37,129 bases of DNA. Origin: Methanobacteriota archaeon. Its GTDB lineage: Archaea; Thermoplasmatota; Poseidoniia; Poseidoniales; Poseidoniaceae. Under the pieces are notes generated by a model that did no database searches, was not told the origin of the DNA, and was given only the letters and a program-made list of their open reading frames with translations. This document shows, one piece after another, positions 7,055 through 14,744 of the stretch. Position numbers and translations under genes: made by a program. The stretch spans positions 1 to 37,129 of the forward strand of contig CATFLP010000039.1 in the NCBI GenBank assembly GCA_949514915.1, given 5' to 3'. Numbering within the stretch: position 1 is the stretch's first letter; every line of letters begins with the position of its first letter.

Positions 7055-7732
7055 ATGGAACTTCCAATAGGAGAAGCAAGTGATAAACCAAAAGTTCCAA
7101 GAAATGATGTTGATTTAAAAGAATTTATAGAAATGGGAAAAAAATACTTAGTCATTCCAATTTCACTAATATTTGTTGAAATTTTTTACAAATTACTTAC
7201 CGCATCACAAGACACTCTTGCATGGATCCAAATTTTTGAAGCGAAATTATGGAATAAATTAAATCACATTATTTTCGGAAATGATTCATCTAAACTTGTT
7301 GAACATAAAAGTGGTTTAAACACTCAAGTAGAATTGTATAATCCTAATTTTCCAGAAATTACTAACAACATTATCCCTCTATATGTTTCAGATGAATGCG
7401 CAGGTGTTCATGAAATATTATTTATCTCTGTATTAATCTCCCTTACTCCAAATGTAAGTAGAAAAATAAAAGGTTGGAGTATCATGATTATGGCTGCAAT
7501 TATATTTTGTTTAAACATGCTAAGATTAGTTGTACTTTACCCAATTGCACTTAGTAGTTGCAATAAGAATCCAGGAGAAGTGAATTGTGAATCTGCGATG
7601 TATGACTTCCACCAATTTGTTTTCGAATGGGGTTTTTTAATTACATTGGTAGTAATGTGGATTAGTTGGTTTTGCATAGTTAATAGCAAATTCTTCAAAA
7701 ATATTTTTGAAATTAATAATTCGGATGAATGA
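7055..7732 (+). CDS. Archaeosortase/exosortase family transpeptidase
   Basis: An integral membrane cysteine protease-transpeptidase of the exosortase/archaeosortase group, which cuts C-terminal sorting signals from secreted proteins. The three catalytic residues stand in the expected surroundings: C115 in SDECAGVHE, R157 in NMLRLVVLY and H186 in DFHQFVFEWG. Hydrophobic helices lie at about 30-48, 118-132, 143-165 and 190-210. At 225 residues it is a minimal form with no extra domain. No EpsI-like partner is next to it. Possible substrates in this window are the surface proteins ending in a helix plus basic residues (3712, 17430, 36770), though none shows a PGF or PEF motif. The ATG at 7055 gives a short soluble N-terminus. 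It converges with the helicase gene, one base apart. Confidence 0.82.
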   Translation: MELPIGEASDKPKVPRNDVDLKEFIEMGKKYLVIPISLIFVEIFYKLLTASQDTLAWIQIFEAKLWNKLNHIIFGNDSSKLVEHKSGLNTQVELYNPNFPEITNNIIPLYVSDECAGVHEILFISVLISLTPNVSRKIKGWSIMIMAAIIFCLNMLRLVVLYPIALSSCNKNPGEVNCESAMYDFHQFVFEWGFLITLVVMWISWFCIVNSKFFKNIFEINNSDE

Positions 7733-7733
7733 A

Positions 7734-9146
7734 TTAAACTACTGCGACATGCACAATTCTGCCCAAATCTTTATTTTTCTCTATAGCACTTATTACATAA
7801 TCTACTTTTGATTGATGTATTTCTATTTTTGAATCCCTTTCATCGATAGAAATACTTCCAATCGCTAAATCTGAAATTCTGATTAATCCTTTAACCCAAT
7901 CAAATAATTTCTGATGATTAAGTCCTTCATCAACTCCAACATCAATACTTAAACTAACCATTCCAAATAAATTAGAATGTTCATTCCAATCTTTCTTTCT
8001 ACTAAAATACTGATTCTCATTTTCTGGTATTTCAGATTCATTAATGTCTAAACCATGCACATTCTTCAAAATAGAAACCATGCCCATTTCTTCTGAGGAA
8101 ACTAATGACCAAGCAACACCAAAATTGCCCATTCTCCCAGTGCGGCCTATTCTGTGGACATAACTGTCAACTGCATTAGGAAGATCATAATTAACTACTA
8201 AATTTACTCCATCGACATGCAATCCTCTTGCAGCTACATCTGTTGATATCAATAAATCAATATTTCCTGATTTAAATTCGTTCATCACCTTCTCTCTTGC
8301 AGATTGAGACATATCTCCCTGTAATGAAGAAATTTTCTTATCTTTAATAACTTTTGAAAATCTTTGTTCCAGCATTTCAACCATTCTTTTAGTATTGCAA
8401 AAGACCAATATTTGGCCTTGAAAATTAAACTCAAAAAGAATATTTGATAATGCCCAACTTTTGTTAATTCTACCAATTCTACTAAATTTTTGACTAATAT
8501 CAGGTATCTCAACTTCAAATTCAGATGTTAACACATGTTCTGGTTCATTCATCATTTCACTAGATAAATCCAAAATTTCTTGAGGGAATGTTGCACTAAA
8601 CAATAATGTTTGTCTCTTGTCATTTGATTTACTAATTATCCATTGCACATCTGGGAAAAAACCCATATCTAACATTCTATCTGCTTCATCAAGAATAAGC
8701 ATTTTCAATTTAGAAATATCTAATATTTTTTTGCGAATTAAATCAATTATTCTTCCAGGGGTACCAACTAATATCTCTATACCTGATTCTATCTTTTGGA
8801 TTTGAGGTTCAATTCCGACTCCACCATAAAATGCATCAACTTTAATTTTTTTTGACCCTTTTAGCCAATTAAGTTCCTCAGAAACTTGAGATGCTAATTC
8901 TCGAGTAGGCGTTAAAATTAAGATTTGGATTGAGTTATCTTCGATACACCTCTCAATTGCAGGTATCCCAAAAGCAACTGTCTTCCCAGAACCTGTTTTC
9001 GCTTGAGCCAAAAGGTCCGTACCATTTAATGCAAAAGGAATCGAATCATTTTGAATATCTGTTGGGCTCGACCAACCTTTATTTCTAATTGCTGTAATTA
9101 TCTCATTAGAAATGGGCCATTGGTCAAATGAGTTTTTATTTTCCAT
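7734..9146 (-). CDS. DEAD-box RNA helicase with DbpA-type RNA-binding domain
   Basis: ATP-dependent RNA helicase of 470 residues. Motifs in order: Q motif (GWSSPTDIQ, about 24-32), Walker A AKTGSGKT (49-56), PTREL (80-84), GTPGR (128-132), DEAD (153-156), SAT, then in the second RecA lobe STDVAARGLHVDGVN and HRIGRTGR. The last 75 or so residues (SLSIDVGVDEGLNHQKLF to GRIVHVAVV) match the DbpA C-terminal RNA-binding domain, which in bacteria binds 23S rRNA during large-subunit assembly. A ribosome assembly role is therefore likely but inferred. The ATG at 9146 is preferred to the TTG before it. The gene follows a 66-residue ORF with 13 bases between, so they probably share a transcript. Confidence 0.93.
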   Translation of the reverse strand: MENKNSFDQWPISNEIITAIRNKGWSSPTDIQNDSIPFALNGTDLLAQAKTGSGKTVAFGIPAIERCIEDNSIQILILTPTRELASQVSEELNWLKGSKKIKVDAFYGGVGIEPQIQKIESGIEILVGTPGRIIDLIRKKILDISKLKMLILDEADRMLDMGFFPDVQWIISKSNDKRQTLLFSATFPQEILDLSSEMMNEPEHVLTSEFEVEIPDISQKFSRIGRINKSWALSNILFEFNFQGQILVFCNTKRMVEMLEQRFSKVIKDKKISSLQGDMSQSAREKVMNEFKSGNIDLLISTDVAARGLHVDGVNLVVNYDLPNAVDSYVHRIGRTGRMGNFGVAWSLVSSEEMGMVSILKNVHGLDINESEIPENENQYFSRKKDWNEHSNLFGMVSLSIDVGVDEGLNHQKLFDWVKGLIRISDLAIGSISIDERDSKIEIHQSKVDYVISAIEKNKDLGRIVHVAVV

Positions 9147-9159
9147 CAACTCAACTCAA

Positions 9160-9360
9160 TCAAAGCATTTCACTTTCTTTAATTTCACGTTGTAACTCTC
9201 CAGTCCAGTATTTCAAGGCATTTTCTTTATTCATTGGCCTACCTGTCTGGCGTACGTGTTCAAGAATATATTGTTGGAACTTTTGTGCTTTTGTCCTATT
9301 AATTCCCTTTGGTGTTTCACCTGCCCACATTTTCTCAAATCTCTCTACATTTGAATTCAT
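9160..9360 (-). CDS. Small hypothetical protein, 66 aa
   Basis: I do not recognise this protein. It is charged, has no cysteine, and looks helical (SNVERFEKMWAGE, then TKAQKFQQYILEHVRQTGRP and ENALKYWTGELQREIKE). That profile fits a small nucleic-acid or protein-binding helical bundle. AAAGGAG at 9370-9376 lies nine bases before the ATG at 9360, and a TATA-like block at 9405-9413 sits about 25 bases before the expected transcript start. It therefore appears to be the first gene of a two-gene transcript with the DEAD-box helicase and may be functionally tied to it. Confidence 0.7.
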   Translation of the reverse strand: MNSNVERFEKMWAGETPKGINRTKAQKFQQYILEHVRQTGRPMNKENALKYWTGELQREIKESEML

Positions 9361-9404
9361 ATCGCTCTACTCCTTTAACTCTTATACCTCGGCGACTAAC
9401 ATCA

Positions 9405-9413
9405 CTATATTAA
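9405..9413 (-). promoter_or_regulatory. Candidate TATA box for the 66-aa gene and helicase
   Basis: Read on the minus strand this is TTAATATAG. Initiation about 25 bases downstream, near 9384, would leave a short leader that includes AAAGGAG at 9370-9376 before the ATG at 9360. Confidence 0.45.
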
Positions 9414-9442
9414 CAATGACGGCTATGAACTTAACAAAGGCA

Positions 9443-10642
9443 CTACAGTTTTTTCTTATCTTCTGGCACATTTACTACTTTCTTAATTTCTTTCTCTAAT
9501 GGATCTATCGGTTCTGCAGGAGCAAGATATTTGTTCTTTTGTTTCTCATCTCCTTCGAGTTGGTCATCCTTGCTATATTCAATTAATATCTCTTTTAATT
9601 TTGTATTTTTCTCATGATTCAATAATTCAAATGAAAGGTCTCTTAATTCGTCTTCACTCATTAATCTTGGTAACATCTTTATGCAATTTCTCCTTATTTC
9701 TATATCACTATGCCTAGAACCACGAATAATTAATGAATTTACTCTACTACCTGCACCTAATTTTTCTAATGCCTCTACGGCTCTCTTTCTTACAGGCTTA
9801 TATGAATCAAAAAGTGACATTTCTGCAAAAATCAAAGCTTGTCTAGGTTCATGATGGGTAACTGTTTTAATTGCTTTCGATGCATTGTCTCTAACCTTGT
9901 CATCCTCATCTTGAAGGGCCCAACTTACCAAATCCCAAGCTATTGCGGATTTTCTATTTGCTGCTTTCGACAACATATTTGCAGACCTCCTTCTCAAGTC
10001 AACATCATCTTCTCTCGACAATATATCCAAATGTGCCATTGCAGCATCTGGCCATTTTTTCATTAATTCGTTCAATGCTTTCCATGCACCGTCCCTTCTC
10101 GATTTGAGTTCATGCCTCAATTCAATGTATAATAGAACTTCACATCCAGAAGGAAATATAGGAACTGATGCGATTAATGACTTCATTGCAGTTCTACGAA
10201 CTTCAGGAACTTCATCATCTAACAATTCTGCTAAAATATCCCATAATCCGTCTGGTTTTCTGCATGCACAGATATGTAATATTTGCAAAGATGCAATTCT
10301 ATACTCTGGTAATGGATCATTAAGGCCCATTATAAGTACCTCATAAATTTCATCATTATTATTTGATTTTAATCTTGGAAGGGCCCTAATACCATCAGCC
10401 CGATCTAATATTATTTTGCCCTGCGCTTCATATTCTGTAGGGATATCATCAATCACAACCTCATTAATTTCCCCTTTAGCCAAAGGCAATATTTCTTCAT
10501 AAAGTTTTTTTAATTGAAAAATACTAAGTTCTAATCCATCCCATTTTGAAATTGGTGGTTTCAAGGTAGTTTCTATTTCTACATCTTTCTCTGAATAAAG
10601 AGGTTCACCTGTTTTTGGGTGCCTTGCCACGTATCTAGACAT
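9443..10642 (-). CDS. HEAT-repeat protein
   Basis: A soluble 399-residue protein made largely of HEAT-like helical repeats between about 90 and 350. Units are visible as pairs such as LLDDEVPEVRRTAMKSL, REDDVDLRRRSANML, DEDDKVRDNASKAI, DSYKPVRKRAVEALEKLG and HSDIEIRRNCIKML. Such repeats form protein-binding scaffolds; no enzyme motif is seen, and the PBS-lyase type is only a relative. The N-terminal 80 residues (MSRYVARHPKTGEPL) and the lysine-rich C-terminus (PEDKKKL) are unassigned. The ATG at 10642 is chosen: the longest frame would begin at a TTG at 10768, inside the divergent gene, while a TATA-like block at 10687-10696 fits 10642. In-frame sequence upstream of this ATG also looks protein-like, so the start is uncertain. 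Confidence 0.75.
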   Translation of the reverse strand: MSRYVARHPKTGEPLYSEKDVEIETTLKPPISKWDGLELSIFQLKKLYEEILPLAKGEINEVVIDDIPTEYEAQGKIILDRADGIRALPRLKSNNNDEIYEVLIMGLNDPLPEYRIASLQILHICACRKPDGLWDILAELLDDEVPEVRRTAMKSLIASVPIFPSGCEVLLYIELRHELKSRRDGAWKALNELMKKWPDAAMAHLDILSREDDVDLRRRSANMLSKAANRKSAIAWDLVSWALQDEDDKVRDNASKAIKTVTHHEPRQALIFAEMSLFDSYKPVRKRAVEALEKLGAGSRVNSLIIRGSRHSDIEIRRNCIKMLPRLMSEDELRDLSFELLNHEKNTKLKEILIEYSKDDQLEGDEKQKNKYLAPAEPIDPLEKEIKKVVNVPEDKKKL

Positions 10643-10686
10643 GTTTGAAATCGAAACCCGTAAGGTATCATCTTCAATAACCCTCG

Positions 10687-10696
10687 CTAATATAGA
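10687..10696 (-). promoter_or_regulatory. Candidate TATA box for the HEAT-repeat gene
   Basis: TCTATATTAG on the minus strand lies 45 bases before the ATG at 10642, giving a short leader if initiation occurs about 25 bases downstream. Confidence 0.35.
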
Positions 10697-10713
10697 TACA
10701 TTTGGGGCGAGAG

Positions 10714-11259
10714 ATGGAAGTTTTTGAAAGATTTGTTTTTCACAAAGGTCTGTTATATCCTGGAGCAATAAAACCAGACTCTAAGAAGCTTAAAAATAAA
10801 AAATTACTATTGCATGAAAGAGATGGTTTCAATATGGAAAGGATTAGAAAAATATCTAAGTTACATCCAGATTCTATTTGGGACCCACAAGATGCAAATC
10901 ATGGATCACTATTAGATTCAGTCATGCTAGGTTTTACATATGTCACAATTGATGGTTGGACTGATGTTGCTAAATTGAGAATTTCACACGCACTTTGTAA
11001 AAATGCCATCACGAAATTTAGACTAAATAAATCTATAGAAGAAACAATATTAAGGTTGGATTTGCTAAAAAAAGATATTCAAAGGCCAATTTTAATTATT
11101 GGAGAAAATCCTGGAGACATTCAAGAATTTTTTGATAGAATAGATACTAAACTTGCAAGATTATATGATTGGTATATCGCACCATCTACTCCAAATGAGG
11201 TTTTATCTAGTATCGAATTAAAAATAAGAGGATGGTGTAGTTCGGCTAATATTAAATAA
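10714..11259 (+). CDS. Hypothetical protein, 181 aa
   Basis: No family is recognised. It appears soluble and alpha/beta, with a basic N-terminal part (GLLYPGAIKPDSKKLKNKK), a middle block (MLGFTYVTIDGWTDVAKLRI) and a later strand-loop-helix (RPILIIGENPGDIQEFFDRI). That last segment resembles a nucleotide- or phosphate-binding turn but is not a P-loop. The ATG at 10714 is preferred; TTG at 10702 adds only four residues and ATG at 10834 would cut off a conserved-looking segment. It diverges from the HEAT gene, and its start lies very close to that gene's likely promoter. The DUF2240-like gene follows after ten bases, so the two are probably one operon. Confidence 0.65.
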   Translation: MEVFERFVFHKGLLYPGAIKPDSKKLKNKKLLLHERDGFNMERIRKISKLHPDSIWDPQDANHGSLLDSVMLGFTYVTIDGWTDVAKLRISHALCKNAITKFRLNKSIEETILRLDLLKKDIQRPILIIGENPGDIQEFFDRIDTKLARLYDWYIAPSTPNEVLSSIELKIRGWCSSANIK

Positions 11260-11269
11260 GGTGTTTAAA

Positions 11270-11815
11270 ATGGTAATTATTGAAAATGAAATATTACAAT
11301 TAATTAGTACTACTTGGATCAATTCTCCTAAAGACCCATTATCTAAAAAATATGTAGCAAGATATTGGAGCATAGATACTCAATGGATGAACCATTCTGA
11401 GGCAGAGATTTTAATTTCAAAATTAATAGAGGAAAAATGGATTGTTGAGGAGAATAAATTACTTTCCCCAAATATAAATATTGATTTAGAATCAATCTCC
11501 TTTGGATGGGCTCCAAAAAAAGTCATTCATGAAAAAATACCTCAAAATAAAATAAAATCAAAAAATCTGGAAATTAATAAAAATACTGAAGAAATAAAAG
11601 AATCAGAATCAAGCAACATAATAGAATTAAATAATTCTCAAAGACGTTTGGTAAGGTATATATCTGCAAATACGGGAGTTTTAAAAAATGAAATCATTAG
11701 AAGGTGTGCAAGAAAAAAAAGAAGTCTCGGCCAAATAACAACTACTGTTTGCTTGTTACTAATCGCTAAAGAACAGGGTATGGAAATGGATGAATTAGTA
11801 GATGGGATAAATTAA
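11270..11815 (+). CDS. DUF2240-like archaeal protein
   Basis: A 181-residue soluble protein that resembles the archaeal DUF2240 family, whose function is not known. The N-terminal part (ILQLISTTWINSPKDPLSKKYVARYWSI) looks like a winged helix, and SEAEILISKLIEEKWIVEENKL is the usual next element. A low-complexity lysine/glutamate linker follows. The C-terminal helices end in CLLLIAKEQGMEMDELVDGI, the part most like DUF2240. A DNA- or RNA-binding role is inferred only from the fold guess. The ATG at 11270 has AAGGTG six bases upstream; the GTG at 11261 would overlap that site. It follows the 181-residue unknown gene and converges with the RND gene four bases on. Confidence 0.6.
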   Translation: MVIIENEILQLISTTWINSPKDPLSKKYVARYWSIDTQWMNHSEAEILISKLIEEKWIVEENKLLSPNINIDLESISFGWAPKKVIHEKIPQNKIKSKNLEINKNTEEIKESESSNIIELNNSQRRLVRYISANTGVLKNEIIRRCARKKRSLGQITTTVCLLLIAKEQGMEMDELVDGIN

Positions 11816-11819
11816 TACT

Positions 11820-14375
11820 TCATTTTCCATTTTCATTTGATTCTACTAATAAAACAGGTAGCACAACAAGTGAAAGAATCACTGAGAAAAATACTGTTAA
11901 TGAAGTGATTAAACCAAATTCCCTAACTACAGGCATAGGAGATAAAGTCAATACTGCAAATCCACAAATAGTCGTACCTGCAGACATTAATAATGCTAAA
12001 CCAGTAGATGAATGCATACGGTTAACAGCTTCCCAATTATCTCCAGGATTAGATTTTATTTCATCTTCAAACCTACGCCAGACATGTATTGAATAATCGA
12101 TGCCTATACCAATAGTTAATGCCGTCACCATAATAGTAAGCACATTCCATTGTAATCCGAGGGCAGCCATTGAACCAATAACCCAAAATGCTGCTACACC
12201 AACGGGAGCAATTACAACTAATGCAGGAGTAAATCTGCGTGTTAATAACATTAAAACAAGGAACGACACAACAAGGCTAATCGAAGTAGATTGTACTTGA
12301 GAATTTGTCATCCCGGTTAACACAGTATCTATCTTCACCATATCTCCAGTAAGATATACTACTGCACCCAGACCTCCAATTTGTCCAGAAATTGTTTCTA
12401 CACGATCTCTTAAATCTTGTACTATTTCTGTATTTTCAATATTAGTTCCAGAATTAACATATATGCTAATTCTTAATTTATTTATCTCACCATTCGAATC
12501 AATTACCGCAGAATCACTTACCCTCTCAGACCATGTTGATCCAGTAAGAGGATCTCCTACAGTATTGTTTTCTAATAAATTTAATAATGCTAATCCAAGA
12601 TTTATGTCTTCTGTGGAATTAATTTTACCTACATCATCTCCAAAAAGTTTCAAATTAAAGTTTTCACCCCATTTCGGATCTAATTCTAAAGCATCACGAA
12701 TTATTGAATAAACGCCATTATATTGTGTTCTTCCACTATCTCCTGAAGGATGTACAACTCCTTTTGTAAGTGGCAAAGTACTATCTAAATATTGCATAGA
12801 GTCCAATAGGGTATCTCCTCCTTCAATTGAATAAAGTGAACCCGCTGGCTCAATTAATACATATACTAATTGAATACTTGAATAATCATAAGAGTTTTGT
12901 AAATCATCCCTTAATTCCATTACAGGCATATCTTCATCTAAAAAGTCTGTCAAATCGAATTCTGTTTTAATCATCATTGCACCGAAAACTGAACCTACTG
13001 TTAACAAACCAGTAACAATCATGATTATTGCCTTTTGTTCACTTTGAAATTTCATTAAATTCCTAAATGCTTCTCCAAGACTACCTGTGGATGCTAAAGA
13101 TAATTTTCCACCTGAAAGTTTCTCTCCATAAACATGCATACAACCAACAATTACAGTTGAACAAAAGAAAGCACTTACAACTCCAAGCGCTAATGAAACC
13201 CCAAAAGATTTCAAAGGAGGTAATGGTGAAAACATATTTGCCATAAATGCCGCTACTGTGGTAATTACAGCTAATGACAAAGGAAGTGCTAAATTTTCAA
13301 TAGAGTTCAACCAAGCATCAACTGTAGTTTGACCTTCATTACGATGTATTTCATAACGCCTTTGTAAATGAATTGAATAGTCTATCCCAAGTCCCAAAAC
13401 CAATGGAGCTACTGCAACATCTAAAGCAGTAAATTGCACATCAAAAGTACTTAATAATCCATATGTCCAAGTTAAAGCCATCAATAATCCTGTCAATGGA
13501 AATAATACCCCGGTAATTGTCTTAAATGCTAATGATAATACTATTACTACTACAGATAGTGCTAATAATATTAATAATGCTAGACTTTTCATTGTACTTT
13601 CATCTACATCATGACTAATAATATCCGTAGATATTGCAGAATATGTCAATTCCGATTCAGAAGAAATCTCATTCAAAAGGTTTCTTAATTGAACTTGTAT
13701 TTCTTTTGATTTTTCGTGACTTAATGAAGTATCTATGTCAATAATCCATAACGTAGAGGTTGCAGAAGGAGTTGGATCTTTGTTAGTATTCCTATCATCT
13801 ATCCATGATTCCAATCCGCTACTTTCTAAATCATTACTAAGAATTGCTGAACTAATAAAAGTCCCATAAGCTAAAAGTTGTTCATTAGATGAAATCTCAG
13901 AACTTCCTAAATCTTCAGGCACAGTCCTATTCAATAAATCACTCCAATTAGAAACAGAAGCCAGATTGCTTCCATTATCATTTTCAAAAAGTGCGAGATC
14001 TATTATTTCAGAAATTGCAATTATTTGTTCTATTTCAGAACCGTTATCTGGTAAAAGATTCAATAAGTTATAATAATCGATTTGCTGCTTTTGCAAAGAT
14101 TCTATAGACAATACATTGCCACCATTTTTCATTTCAACATTAACTAAAACTTGCTTTGTTTGATTTCCCATCTCAATTCCAAATTCCTCTGCTGCCTCAC
14201 TAGCAGAATCATTGGGTGCAAATTCTGCAATTTCAGTATTAAATGAAGGAAGTGGATATAGTTGAAATGCAAGGACTGTTGTTATGAAAAATGAAACTAT
14301 TAAAACCGGAAGTGAATATTTTGTAAAACTTTCAGAAAACCTATGCTTGTTCTTCACGATTTTCTCTCCGCCCAT
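11820..14375 (-). CDS. RND superfamily (MMPL/HpnN-like) exporter, 851 aa
   Basis: Proton-driven membrane exporter of the RND superfamily, in the MMPL/HpnN-like branch that often moves lipids or hydrophobic molecules. It has the duplicated layout: helix 1 (about 19-38), a large outer loop, five helices with GLGIDYSIHLQRR in the first half, then helix 7, a second outer loop and five helices with GIGIDYSIHVWRR. The Asp-Tyr pairs are the likely proton relay. The length is typical. No membrane-fusion partner is nearby, as expected for archaea. The ATG at 14375 begins MGGEKIVKNKHRFSES, a short cytosolic N-terminus. The substrate cannot be told from sequence. It diverges from rpoL and resembles the exporter at 22102 only in overall architecture. 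Confidence 0.88.
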   Translation of the reverse strand: MGGEKIVKNKHRFSESFTKYSLPVLIVSFFITTVLAFQLYPLPSFNTEIAEFAPNDSASEAAEEFGIEMGNQTKQVLVNVEMKNGGNVLSIESLQKQQIDYYNLLNLLPDNGSEIEQIIAISEIIDLALFENDNGSNLASVSNWSDLLNRTVPEDLGSSEISSNEQLLAYGTFISSAILSNDLESSGLESWIDDRNTNKDPTPSATSTLWIIDIDTSLSHEKSKEIQVQLRNLLNEISSESELTYSAISTDIISHDVDESTMKSLALLILLALSVVVIVLSLAFKTITGVLFPLTGLLMALTWTYGLLSTFDVQFTALDVAVAPLVLGLGIDYSIHLQRRYEIHRNEGQTTVDAWLNSIENLALPLSLAVITTVAAFMANMFSPLPPLKSFGVSLALGVVSAFFCSTVIVGCMHVYGEKLSGGKLSLASTGSLGEAFRNLMKFQSEQKAIIMIVTGLLTVGSVFGAMMIKTEFDLTDFLDEDMPVMELRDDLQNSYDYSSIQLVYVLIEPAGSLYSIEGGDTLLDSMQYLDSTLPLTKGVVHPSGDSGRTQYNGVYSIIRDALELDPKWGENFNLKLFGDDVGKINSTEDINLGLALLNLLENNTVGDPLTGSTWSERVSDSAVIDSNGEINKLRISIYVNSGTNIENTEIVQDLRDRVETISGQIGGLGAVVYLTGDMVKIDTVLTGMTNSQVQSTSISLVVSFLVLMLLTRRFTPALVVIAPVGVAAFWVIGSMAALGLQWNVLTIMVTALTIGIGIDYSIHVWRRFEDEIKSNPGDNWEAVNRMHSSTGLALLMSAGTTICGFAVLTLSPMPVVREFGLITSLTVFFSVILSLVVLPVLLVESNENGK

Positions 14376-14421
14376 GTTATTGCCAGCAGTTATCTTTCAT
14401 AAGCAATAGAGTAAGTTCTAG

Positions 14422-14430
14422 AAATTATAC
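14422..14430 (+). promoter_or_regulatory. Candidate TATA box for rpoL-truD
   Basis: AAATTATAC lies 47 bases upstream of the rpoL ATG in the divergent gap. Initiation would fall near 14455. Confidence 0.35.
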
Positions 14431-14476
14431 ACTCCAAAGGTTCAATAAAGGGACTCTTCTCGCATGTTCGATTTAT

Positions 14477-14740
14477 ATGCCAATAAAGGTACTACAGATG
14501 GAAGGAAATGAGTTGAAATTAAGGTTTGAAGGCGAAAGTCATACATCACTAGAATTGTTTAGAGCGAAACTAGATTCATACAGCACAGTAGAATACATCA
14601 ACTTTTTCCCAGGACATCCTGAATTAGACGACCCTGAATTATACATTAGAACAAAAGGAAAAACAAACCCAGTTAAGTTAATTCAAGACGCATGTAAAGA
14701 ACTTTCCAAAGAATTTGGCTCAATTACAGTTAAGGAGTGA
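14477..14740 (+). CDS. rpoL: DNA-directed RNA polymerase subunit L (Rpb11-like)
   Basis: Small subunit of archaeal RNA polymerase that pairs with RpoD (Rpb3-like) to start enzyme assembly. The 87 residues match the family: strand ELKLRFEGESHTSLELFRAKL, then the hallmark HPELDDPELYIRTKG and a long C-terminal helix (PVKLIQDACKELSKEFG). There is no sign of truncation. The ATG at 14477 gives the usual short N-terminus MPIKVLQMEGNE. TruD starts four bases past the stop, with its ribosome site inside the end of rpoL, so translation of the two is probably coupled. Confidence 0.92.
   Translation: MPIKVLQMEGNELKLRFEGESHTSLELFRAKLDSYSTVEYINFFPGHPELDDPELYIRTKGKTNPVKLIQDACKELSKEFGSITVKE
14732..14740 (+). 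promoter_or_regulatory. Ribosome binding site for truD inside the rpoL end
   Basis: AAGGAGTGA includes the rpoL stop codon. Its GGAG core is seven bases upstream of the GTG at 14745 and supports that start over the TTG at 14715. Confidence 0.75.
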
Positions 14741-14744
14741 TTCT

